This document shows, in pieces, positions 10,034 through 19,942 of a stretch of 59,447 nucleotides of DNA. Numbering within the stretch: position 1 is the stretch's first letter; each line of letters starts with the position of its first letter. The notes beneath the pieces were generated by a model. It was given only the letters and a program-made list of their open reading frames with translations, did not search any database and had not been told where the DNA came from. Origin of the DNA: Glutinoglossum americanum (taxonomy: Eukaryota; Ascomycota; Geoglossomycetes; Geoglossales; Geoglossaceae); NCBI GenBank assembly GCA_020080175.1, contig JAGHQL010000171.1:1-59447 (forward strand). The letters are read 5' to 3'. The translations under genes were made by a program, and so were the position numbers.

Positions 10034-11971
10034 ATGGCCTCCAGTGCGCCGGTAGTTGCGAACCAGCTGGGTAACAATGAACAAGAAAATTCGGGTCTCT
10101 CTTTGCAAGAAGCAAGGGACGAATTTTTCGACCAGCAAAAGGCACGTCGTGGCCGCCTCTACAGTGTCGTTGCCATGCACTTACGCGAATATCTCAGGTA
10201 TCCGAGATTATCTACAATGCATCAAGAGGATCTAAATTTTTCAATAATCGGGAAATCAAGGATCGAGTGGCCGCCCAGAAGATTGAGCGTATATTGGCCA
10301 GCAAGCAGCGGATCGAGGGTGCTGACCTCGACCATCACCTACGTCTCGCAGATGATTATCTTGCAGAATTGGAAATTTCTCGTGACCTCACACAGACAAT
10401 TATCCACGTTGATTGCGATGCATTTTTTGCCGCGGTGGAAGAATTAGATCGGCCGGAACTTAAACATGTTCCCATGGCTGTTGGCAAAAGCATCCTCTCA
10501 ACGTGCAACTATCATGCTAGGAAATTTGGTTGCAGAAGTGGGATGGCGGGTTTTGTGGCATTAAAGCTCTGCCCAAACCTGATATGCCTGCCCTTAAACT
10601 TTGAGAAGTACAATGCCAAAGCGCACGAGGTGAGAGAGATCTTCACCAAGTATGATCCTCGATTTGAAGCCGCAAGTATCGATGAAGCATATCTGAACAT
10701 CACAAAGGTAAGTCTATTTAGTTCCCGAGACCTCCGAAGCAATAGCTGATTGATTGAAGTATTGTCAAGAGCATCACATGTCTCCGGATGATGTTGTGGC
10801 AGAACTTCGTGGTGAAGTCCTGCAGAAGGCGAAGATCACTGTATCGGCCGGAATTGCGCCAAATACAAAGATAGCGAAAATAGCTTCGAACAAGAATAAG
10901 CCAAACGGACAGTTCCGGATTGTGAATGAGAGGACAGTGGTTATGGCATTTATGCGAGAATTACCTGTTCGCAAAGTCAATGGGATCGGCCGTGTGTTTG
11001 ACCGTGAATTAGAAGCTATTGGTATAAAGACGTGTGGAGATATCTATCACCAACGCGGCTATTTGGCAAAGCTCTTTGGACAGAAAGCCTTCCAGTTCTT
11101 GATGCATTGCTACCTGGGATTAGGCCGGACAACTGTTCGGCCAGCGGAGGAATACGAACGGAAGAGTATAGGTACGGAGAGCACTTTTAGAGACCTCAGT
11201 GGCAAGGCGGAGTTACGGGGAAAGCTGAGAGGGGCCGCTGAAGAGTTAGAGAGGGATCTATCAAGGGCGCAGTTCAAAGGTCGTACTCTGTGCTTGAAAG
11301 TCAAGCTTCACACTTATGAGGTTTTGACTCGGCAGACCACTCCACCGAAAGCGGTGCAACTAACGGAGGACCTCTACCAGTATGCCCTTCCGATGTTGTC
11401 AAAGCTGGAGCAGGATATCCCAGGAATAAAGCTGAGGCTCATGGGACTACGGGTAACACACCTTGTGAGTACAAAAAAGAATGGGATGGATTTCTTTGGT
11501 GCTCATGGACCGGTGCCCATCGACTATCAAAATCAAGGAACTAAACGGAAGGCGGCTGTATTGGAGGAAGACGGGGCTGAATGGGAGGTATGGCCAGAGG
11601 AAGAGTTTGAAGAGGTAGCACGGCAAGAGAGACAAGCTGAAACAGAGGAGTTGAAAGCGTTGAGCCAGGAACAAGAGCTGAAGGAGATAAATCGAAGAAA
11701 GGGTATTGAAAACGAAGCCAATCTAAGCTCTATGGAGTGCGGTACCGGGGATAAAGAGCAGTTTTGGAACTGTCCAGTTTGCTTCCGGCCGCAGTTGGCA
11801 AACGACAGGGAGTTTAACGGTCATGTGGATTTCTGCCTCTCGAGACAAACCATTAGGGAAGCTTTGAAGGACTCTGCATCTGGCCGCGCGAGATCTTCAT
11901 TGAACCCGAAAGGGTCAGGCTTGAAGGGGTTTAGCCAATTGGGAAATGTCAATAAAAACGAAAGGCCCTGA
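10034..11971 (+). CDS. DNA polymerase kappa (Y-family translesion polymerase, DinB type)
   Basis: Error-prone polymerase that copies across damaged bases in the nucleus. Exons 10034-10141, 10198-10707 and 10760-11971 give 609 aa. Catalytic carboxylates are visible in HVDCDAFFAAVEE (D108, D110) and SIDEAYL (D198, E199). The N-terminal kappa extension is DQQK|VSEIIYNASRGSKFF. The helix-hairpin-helix/little-finger region follows (ELPVRKVNGIGRVFDREL). Near the C-terminus a UBZ-type zinc finger has C544, C547, H561 and C565, the ubiquitin-binding module expected for recruitment to ubiquitylated PCNA. Intron 1 (10142-10197) begins GC, not GT; it is required to join DQQK to VSEIIYNAS in frame. It neighbours NBS1 and MSH6. 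Confidence 0.95.
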
Positions 11972-12226
11972 ATGTGAGGGCATGTGCAGATGCCAAAGGT
12001 TGATTTGAGTCGTCTATTCAGTATAGCACTAACACAGTGTTGTGCTATATTGTGCGTGTGACGAAACGATTCATAGTGATATTTTATAGGCACTGCAGAA
12101 ACTGCAAAGTTCCTTTCCCAGCGATATTGGGTTTGCCTTCCACTTCCGCTGTGGGTTCGACTAAATTTGGAAAATCTTGTACCTGGTAAGCAAGTATCTG
12201 CGGCAGTCTTGTCGAGAGGGGGCAGG

Positions 12227-12872
12227 TCATTCCGTCTTTGTTGGATCTTCGTCAGCTATACACCCACATAATCAGCTATAGAACGTCTCTAGATTTTGGG
12301 AGTTTGGATCCATACGTTCCAGGATGCCTTCTTTGATCAATTCCTCAGGTTTTGGCCGATGCGCGATTTTCTCGTTCAAGCTGTCTGCACGCATATGTTT
12401 CTCCAGCTTCTTCTGCTGACCTTGTAGTGCTGGTGCGGCAGTCGAATCAGGGAGGATGTTGCCTTCGGGGCACGAAGGCCAGAATTAGCATCGGTGGTTT
12501 TAAGTTTCCCCCGGGGGGGGGGTTCGGTACGTTCTACTAGTTTCTCGCGCTCGGGGCGCTTCCCGAGCCCTTTCTTGAGGCTATCAGTAGCGCGTTGGCG
12601 CTCGAGCTCATACGCGGTTGCCTGGAGAGAGCTATGTTACCTCTGGCGTCAGTATTGCCTGGTGGGTTTCGTGGGCTGAGTTATAGGGCCCGAATGAGTT
12701 TGGGACATGAAGGGTAGAGATAGACCCACGGAGCGGCCTTAGTATCTAGAAGGATATGCTTGTCTTTGAGCTCCTGTATATCTGGGCGGTGTTGAAGATG
12801 TTTCTCAAGAGAATTGCGGCGTTCAATGGGCGAGATGGGCGACTCATCGGGGCGGCTGCTATCTTCAGACAT
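12227..12872 (-). CDS. RPEL-repeat protein
   Basis: A small conserved fungal protein built of RPEL repeats. In animals this repeat binds monomeric actin; the fungal role is not established. The gene is split over four small exons: 12872-12730, 12631-12531, 12462-12316 and 12255-12227, giving 139 aa. Three repeats are visible: EKHLQHRPDIQELKDKHIL, DSLKKGLGKRPEREKLVERN|ILPDS and DSLNEKIAHRPKPEELIKEGIL. The start MSEDSSRPDESPISPIERRNSLEKH is typical. The last intron (12315-12256) is chosen because it has a CTGAT branch site and yields the ending ILEPDEDPTKTE. Reading through instead gives ERMDPNSQNLETFYS with a stop in the intron. Intron 2 has an unusual C-run. Confidence 0.85.
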
Positions 12873-13325
12873 GACGCTTTAGCACCTGGTAGAGTAGTCG
12901 AGGTTTCACTGTGGACGGGAGATGTATCGTTGAGACCGGTAAGCTGGTGTTTGTTGACCAGAAGTGGGGTTGCGCGTTTGCGTTTAATGATCTATGATGC
13001 GGCCGACCAAGTAGCGAGTTGCCCGTGACTCAATTGTATGACGTGCGGCTCGTGCAAAATGAATTACTATGCCTGATCTTCTCTTGTATAATTGTAGGCT
13101 TATATAACATCTACGTAGCTTCTGGGATATTTTTATTGTATTTTTACTGAATGCAAAATAAACCAAATATATCTCTTTAGATGTGCTGGAACCTTTGGTA
13201 TCTCAAATGTCGTGTGGTCGTGTTGCTTTCGTGTTGCTTCGCGTTTCCCTTCACGTCACCCCGCTCTTTCTTTCTACCTCACTTCATGCCGAATTTGGCT
13301 TCATCATCAGCCAACCCCCATAAAA
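12873..13325. promoter_or_regulatory. Divergent intergenic region between the RPEL gene and NBS1
   Basis: It holds both promoters. Nothing coding was recognised. Confidence 0.4.
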
Positions 13326-16114
13326 ATGTGGATCCTTGAATGCGATGGGGATGTTCTTAAGAGTAAGTTTAGGTTCTGCGCCGACGTGAAAACCGGCGTC
13401 TCTGGAGCTTGGGATGACGTAAGACTGATTGATTGACAGACAAGCGACTGTGGCTGCGGCCTGACAAGAAGTATTTGTTTGGTCGGACGGCGAAATCTGA
13501 CGGAGGTATGCCCCCCCACGAGTACTTCGTACTCCTTTCTGTATATTCGCTCATCGGGGGCCGGGGGGATTTTATTCGTAGCATTCTGATATTAATTTAG
13601 GCGGGTTCACCATTGAAAATAAATCGATATCACGAAAGCACCTTACCATAGAAGTCTCCCAGGTGAAACCAGGCGATGGAGTACGTTGGAATAGCTGCAG
13701 CTCTTGAATATCCAGAAGTGGCTAAAGTAAAGTCATCTGTAGTCTAAATTGCACACAAAGTCTCAGCTTACGATCTCGGACCTGAAGTCCAAATTCGGGA
13801 CTCAGCTAGATGGTGAACAAATAAGAGGAGAGTCTCGGATCCTCAACAGCGACGAGCATGAGATTAAATTAGGCAGTTATGAGAACCTGTTCAGGCAAGT
13901 AGTATCTATATCATATGCTAATCTAACGCTACTAAGTCTACCGCGCCAGGATCAAATGGGTACCGGTCGTATTCTCTTTCTCTTTCTCTACCAAGGAGCA
14001 AAAGAACAGAGACCCTCTTGAGCCAATGCGCATACGACTCGAACCGCTTGATATCAAGGTAATCATACCATACGTTATCGGAAAGACAACCCATGTAGTT
14101 GCAACGAAGAGGAACACAGCCAAAGGATTACAGGCTCTTATCAATGCGGGATACATTGTCACTGACACTTTTGTGGATGCTCTGGTTCTTGCGGCTACCC
14201 CAGAGTTACCCGAAGATCTGGAGAGTCCGAGTCCTCTTGAAACTGATTTCGACGGGAACTGGCCGGACGCGCTATCCCACCTCCCTGCCCAGGGCAAGGA
14301 GCCGAGCCAGCGCCCTTCGCGTTGTTTTGCTCCGGATCCAGAAAGAGCAAATGTGTTCGAAGGGTACACGTTTATTTTTTGCGATAATGTGCAATATGAG
14401 AATCTCCACCCACCCATCGCCAATGGTGGTGGGAAGGCTCTTCTGTTTGAGCCCCGCATGGGTGAAACTACTGCTGAAGAAGTGGTGCGGTATGTGAGAA
14501 GTGCAGCAGGGGACAAAGGCAGCGGAGAACTTGACAATAGGAGTGGCGGAAAGGGGGTCGTTGTCGTTCGTTTCAGGGGAAAGAAGAGTATGGAACGGTG
14601 GAGCATTGAGATTGGAAACGAGGTGGCACGCAAGCTGGACCAGCGGCTCATTGAGCAGAGCGAATTTCTTGACGCGATTCTGGTAAATGATGCGAGTGGG
14701 CTGCGCAGAGCGCTGCCGGAAGAGGATGATGATGGATTACCGGGATCTTCCGCTCTGGCAGGTGAAGCACCAGTTGGTGGAGAACTATCGAAGATGTGCT
14801 AATATGGCTTTGCGAAGCCCCTATGCTAGGGAATGAGGGACCTGATGCGCATGGTGAAGGCACACCACGATCTAATCACCAGCCCCCGCCAATGTCTCAG
14901 CCACTGAACAAACGCATTAGATCAAGGTTTGTGACTAGCCGCTTCAAGGGTTTCGATGATGGCTTCAACCCTGCTTCTCTGCCGCAGTCTTCCAAGGCGC
15001 TGGAAGGGTCACAGGTGGGGGACCTTCCTGGAAGCCATGAGTGTGCCAATGATGAATTGGTCCGTATTGCTAGCTTCTAGCTATCCTGTGGAAGTGATCT
15101 TGCTGATGACTACAGGGATTGGAGTCATATGGGGGTCCTGGCATGGACGCTGGTCCTCAGACTTTCAATTCGTCTAACCTACGTAAAATCGTCGGCAGAA
15201 AGCGGACTTCTCCACCGTTAGAAGATGAAGATCACGACGAAGTATTGAACAAAATACTTCCTGCAGCTGCGGCGATGAAGAAGCGTCGGATTGAGGCAGA
15301 GGTTGAAGAAGACAACTATCACCACGTGGAGACGCGAGGCAGGGCTGGCAGGAAAAAGGAATTGGCAGTTTCGCAGAAGGCCAGAGACCGCAGGCCGAAG
15401 AAGGAGGTGGATGTTCTTGAAGCAGCAAGAGAGCACAGAGAAGCCGAGGAAGATGTCGCTCGTCGCGATCAAGAAGCTTTAAAGGCATCACTCGATGGCA
15501 TGGAAATTGATCAGATGAAGAACCTCGCGCTTGTAGAAGAGATGGAGGTAATGCGGCGCACTAACCTCCATTCCAGGGCACTGGCCTATGGGGACACCGG
15601 TAGTAGGTGGGATGAACGTTGGAATGGCCGCAAGAATTTCAAAAAATTTACGAGGCGAGAGGTAGGAGATAGCGGCCAGGTGAGGCGGGGAGGAAGCCTG
15701 ATTGTCGGCCTAGAAGAGGTTCGTAAAAAGGATTTTGGCATTGGAGATGGTTATTGGCTTGAGGGCGATACACAAAAGGGGAAGCAATATGAATCTGAGG
15801 GACCCAGCGAACCCGAGTTGCCCCCTATTGCGACTGCGGAGCGTCGGCCACCCAAAGCCTTGCCAAGTGGCCTAGGGGCCTCACAAGCTGCTGGGCGGCC
15901 AAAGATCACCCGGCATACTGAAAAGTCGAACAAAAGCCGACAGGTTGAGTCATCGGATGTGGCTAAACCACAAATTTCCAACAGGAAGAGGGGCCCTTCA
16001 CCTACGGGAGCAAAGCCGAACCCAGCCAAAAAACGAAACGGACTGTTCGTTAGGCAATCAGAAAGCGAAGATAGCGAGGATGACCTCAAGTTTAGGTTCA
16101 GGAGGAAGAGATAA
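13326..16114 (+). CDS. nbs1: NBS1/Xrs2 homologue, double-strand-break repair and checkpoint protein
   Basis: Subunit of the Mre11-Rad50-Nbs1 complex, which senses breaks and activates ATM/Tel1 in the nucleus. Exons 13326-13362, 13440-13505, 13601-13680, 13743-13894, 13950-14761, 14818-15059 and 15116-16114 give 795 aa. The N-terminal FHA domain shows KKYLFGRTAKSDGGFTIENKSISRKHLTI and SDLKSKFGTQLDGE. A BRCT pair follows (THVVATKRNTAKGLQALINAGYIV; then FEGYTFIFCDN onward). An Mre11-binding-like KNFKKF lies at about 636-641. The tail is acidic then DLKFRFRRKR, resembling the acidic FxF/Y ATM-binding end. Intron 4 (13895-13949) has a GC donor (TTCAG|GCAAGT). The intron 6 donor (GTCCGT at 15060) is weak and is the least certain junction. 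Confidence 0.92.
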
Positions 16115-16360
16115 CTGGGTAGAGGAACTGTAGCTAGGCACTTTTGGTTTATATTTGATCCTGCCGCTCACCTTACTATGGCGGCGGCTTCGAGATGATT
16201 CAGCACTGGCCGCGACAGGTATTTCTAAAATGGCGGGAAGAGATAAGAGATGGTCTTGGTGAATAACAAATGATATTCGCTTGCCTCAACGCCGTTTTCA
16301 ATGCTCTATAAACCTATACAAATGTGTACAAAACCGTAGATATGTTACCTTGCGCAATCT

Positions 16361-17437
16361 CTAATCCATATCCTCCCACTTTTTCCCTACAATGTCCATA
16401 TGATCTCCGTTACCACCTATTGCGCCGACTGCACCTTCATCAACCGCCATGCCAATTAAGCATTCTCCCAGCATCGTATCCCAGTTTACCCATGGGTGTA
16501 TCTCCATGAACAATTTCGTGCCATCCCTGCCGGCCGCTTTCATGAGTTCCCTCTCCCCACCTGGATGAAATGGCAAATATGGTGTGATATTGTATACTTT
16601 ACCACCCAGAGCCGACCAGGCACTAGTACGTTTGTTATGCAAGCGCAGTTGCGAGGGGGGCACCCGGAGTAAATGCGGGTGGGGCAAGCCCCGGAGGTCT
16701 ACACCAGATGTCTGGAGACGTGCCCAATCTAGCGGAGAGTGCCCGGGAGTTAAAAGTACCTTTTTGCGAGGTTTGGCTGGCTTCTGTGTAGCGGTAGGGG
16801 GGAGAGCGAGCGAGTTGCCGCTGCTCTTGACTGGTAGGGAGCCAGCTCCTACGGGCACGGAGAGACCCAGTCCAGAAGGCGGGTCTCGGGCTCTGATATT
16901 GGAAGGGGTAAGCGTAGGTCGCGGTGGCGGGGCCATTGGTGTATTTCTCGCCGCCTGGGCGGGGTGTTGTGTTGTATGGGTTGGCCGCATTGCTTGTCGG
17001 GAGGGGTTCGTTACCGGCGATGCCCTTTGGGCCGAGTACTTTGATGGAAACGAAGGTGGAGAGTCATCATCCGACGAGCTACTCTCATCAAGATTAAGTG
17101 AAGGTATGCTCGGAGAATTGCGCTGAGTTATTTGACTAGTCTCTAAGCCTGTTGGAGGAGATGGAGGGGTGTTGCACGCTCCTAATAATCCCGAGTCTGA
17201 AATGGCTTCCTGCTCAACGGGCAGTTTCCCGTGAGCGGCTGTATGCGTTGTAAGTGCTTTGCATTCATCGTAATGCCCAGCTGTCGTCTTTGGTTCGCTG
17301 ATATTGCCCGGGACCTCTAAACGTCGGCCGCGCCATATTTGTGAAAGAAAGTTGAAGATTGAAGGCCAGGTCGGTTGATGGCGGTAGACGAGAAAGGATA
17401 TCGAGGCTACCAATACGGATATCCCAACAAGGACCAT
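16361..17437 (-). CDS. Membrane-anchored protein with C-terminal cytochrome b5-like heme domain
   Basis: A 358-aa single-exon protein. The N-terminus (MVLVGISVLVASISFLVYR) is one transmembrane helix, probably a signal anchor. About 220 residues of Ser/Pro/Thr-rich linker follow. The heme-binding domain starts near residue 276 (ALGGKVYNITPYLPFHPGGE). H291 in HPGG and H314 in MEIHPWVNWD are the expected axial ligands. The domain resembles the fungal cytochrome b5-like family used for electron transfer. The partner enzyme is unknown. The start is the first ATG after an upstream in-frame stop. Confidence 0.85.
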   Translation of the reverse strand: MVLVGISVLVASISFLVYRHQPTWPSIFNFLSQIWRGRRLEVPGNISEPKTTAGHYDECKALTTHTAAHGKLPVEQEAISDSGLLGACNTPPSPPTGLETSQITQRNSPSIPSLNLDESSSSDDDSPPSFPSKYSAQRASPVTNPSRQAMRPTHTTQHPAQAARNTPMAPPPRPTLTPSNIRARDPPSGLGLSVPVGAGSLPVKSSGNSLALPPTATQKPAKPRKKVLLTPGHSPLDWARLQTSGVDLRGLPHPHLLRVPPSQLRLHNKRTSAWSALGGKVYNITPYLPFHPGGERELMKAAGRDGTKLFMEIHPWVNWDTMLGECLIGMAVDEGAVGAIGGNGDHMDIVGKKWEDMD

Positions 17438-17630
17438 GGCTTTGCTGCGCCGTTGTCGTCTATTCCGTTGTCGTCGCTCGCGTCGGGAGTTGTTGTGCGG
17501 AGTTCAGAGTTCGGAGGACATAAATGCATGATTTTTTTCTCCGTCGGCGCTGCTTGGCGCCGCACCATCCCTTCACCCCACTGGGCCCTCCAACTTTACC
17601 TTTACTTGACCCATAGACTAACAACATATA

Positions 17631-19526
17631 ATGTCATCTCGGTCAATCACTGGCCGTATTATTCGCCCAAATATTGAAATATGTTGGGGATGCTCGTCTC
17701 TAATATCATCCAGGCGTATTTCGCAGGCTTATTTGCGGAAGACGGCCGAGGCCGAAAAGCAATGGCAGATGAAAGCCGAAGAAATCAAGGCTGGAAAGAA
17801 GGAGAGTATGTTGAGTATTCTTGAGAGACGAGGATTCGTGGATTCAATCGCTGGGTGGGCAGTTCTAACTTCTCACCTTTTTCCTTGTCGTTAATGCTTA
17901 CAGGTAGATTAGAGACCGTAATGCACTGGAGTTATTAATGACCAACAAACGGATAGGGGCATATGTCGGTGTTGACCCCACAGCATCTTCTCTTCATGTC
18001 GGGCATTTACTTCCCTTGATGGCGCTATTTTGGTTATATGTACATGGTTACCATACTGTCTCTCTTGTATGTACCCATTCCCTTGAACCCCCCAAACTAG
18101 TATGGTCCTTGACGTGCATCAGCTTGGTGGCGCTACGGCTAAGGTCGGCGACCCTACCGGCCGTACAACTTCACGCGAGGTGCAGAGCTCGATCACACGT
18201 AAGGCCAACATGGTTAGCATGCACTATCAACTCAAGAAGCTTTGGGTAAATGTGGAGAAATATGGTCGGAGGTATGGCTTTGAATGGGAGTGGGCGTGGA
18301 GGAGGGAGCTTGTGAACAACAATGCTTGGATGAACAAACTTCCCTTAATGGAGATATTGCAGCTTCTAGGGCCCGGAGTTAGGTTGGGGACTATGCTAGG
18401 AAAGCAAACGTGAGTGAACCTGGTATTGTATCGATAGCGGAACGTGTGGGACTAACACATATCTGTGCCGGGCAGAGTTAAACATAAAATGGAGAAGGGA
18501 GATGGAATGTCTTTCGCTGAGTTCATGTATCCACTACTACAGGCGTGGGACTGGTGGTACATGTATGACACTAAGGGCATTCAAGTTCAAATCGGTGGTT
18601 CAGATCAATTTGGTAACATTGTTGCGGGAATTGATGCTGTGAAGTACATCAAAGGGCACCACCCAGATCCCCTTACCCGACAAAAGATGGACCATAATGC
18701 AATGCCTTGCGGGTTCACAGTGCCCTTACTCACGACAGCGGCCGGGAAGAAATTCGGAAAGAGCGAGGGTAATGCGGTATGGTTGGATAAGGAAATGACC
18801 AGCACCTTCGACCTTTATCAGGTATTATTTCCTCTATCCTGGTAGTGGACTGGTGAGGACTAACGCTTATCCCTAAAGTTCTTCTTGCGCTCTGCCGATG
18901 TTGACGTTGGCCGCTACCTGAAACTTTTCACCTTCATACCCCTTCCCCAGATTGACGCTATCATGACGGAACACATGAAGGACCCAGGAGCGAGGAAAGC
19001 ACAACATACGCTGGCTCGTGAATTTGTCGAGCTGGTGCATGGTGCGGACGCATCAAAAGAAGCAGAGTCGCAGCACCGGAAGCTCTTCCGTTCGCCCTCG
19101 CAAGCCCTCTCGACCCCTGTAGAGGTAGAATCCACTGACCGACCAACCCCAATCACTGCTACAAACGCACCCGCTATTCACGTCACTCTACCTGAATCCC
19201 TAGTGCTAAACCAGTCGGTTGCTCGTGTTATGTACTCAGCAGGCTTAGTTGCCTCGCGTAGTGAAGGCCACCGGCTTGCAAAAAACCAGGGCGCATACAT
19301 TGGCTCAAAACCTGGTGGGGGAGGCGGCATGGGAAATAATCTAGATTTCACACCGATCAAACTCTGGAACCCGACGGTAACACAGGATTTTCTACTGGAC
19401 GGGCAGTTGTTGGTGTTGAGGACAGGTAAGTGGAAAGTCAAGGTCGTGAAAGTTGTGAGCGATGAGGAGTTCGAACGGCTCGGCCTTGACGCACCGGGTT
19501 GGAAGAAAGACCAAAACTTAGAGTAA
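17631..19526 (+). CDS. msy1: Tyrosyl-tRNA synthetase, mitochondrial
   Basis: Class I aminoacyl-tRNA synthetase charging mitochondrial tRNA-Tyr. Exons 17631-17854, 17913-18066, 18123-18409, 18476-18821 and 18879-19526 give 552 aa. The N-terminus is basic and Ser-rich, consistent with mitochondrial import. Visible signatures are [19 protein letters not shown] (HIGH-like motif), [26 protein letters not shown], and the KMSKS-like [14 protein letters not shown]. The C-terminal S4-like part begins near [23 protein letters not shown]. Catalytic introns are all 56-66 bases. It shares a 193-base divergent region with the cytochrome b5-like gene. Confidence 0.95.
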
Positions 19527-19942
19527 GTAAATAAGGAGTATAACCCGGCGACAAGAGTCGAGAGGTGAAAGCTCACATGTAGCATCATCTGTATCATAGA
19601 AATTGTGGACTATCTAGATTGTCTAGCTAGAACTACGCTGTTGTATTTGTACAATATCTATATAGTAATACTCATGCACGCAGTATTGGTACAAGTTAGG
19701 AGATTTATACATGTGACATGGGAGGCGGGAAGACGTGACAGGGGGCAGAATCGAACGCGAGGGGAACGCGCCAAGCCTCGTGTCGCGTCCACCCGTCTTT
19801 GGGCGTGTAAGCACTGGACAAGTACGTACTTAAGTACTCCCACCCCCCAACTGGCTTGTCCCTTCTCTTCTGCTGTTCATACGCAGCCTTTGTCTCTACT
19901 CTTTCCCGAGTAGTACCGTGGACAACCACCGAATCGGCATCA
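19527..19942. other. Intergenic region between TyrRS and MSH6
   Basis: Tandem genes lie on both sides, so this is the 3' flank of TyrRS and the promoter of MSH6. No coding segment was recognised. Confidence 0.4.

Noticed and set aside
12256-12315. Reading the RPEL protein straight through to ETFYS
   Set aside because: A GTATGG donor, CTGAT branch and TAG acceptor give an acidic end (ILEPDEDPTKTE) closer to the family.
15174-15491. Open frames antisense to NBS1
   Set aside because: They mirror the charged, repetitive NBS1 coding region and have no independent signature.
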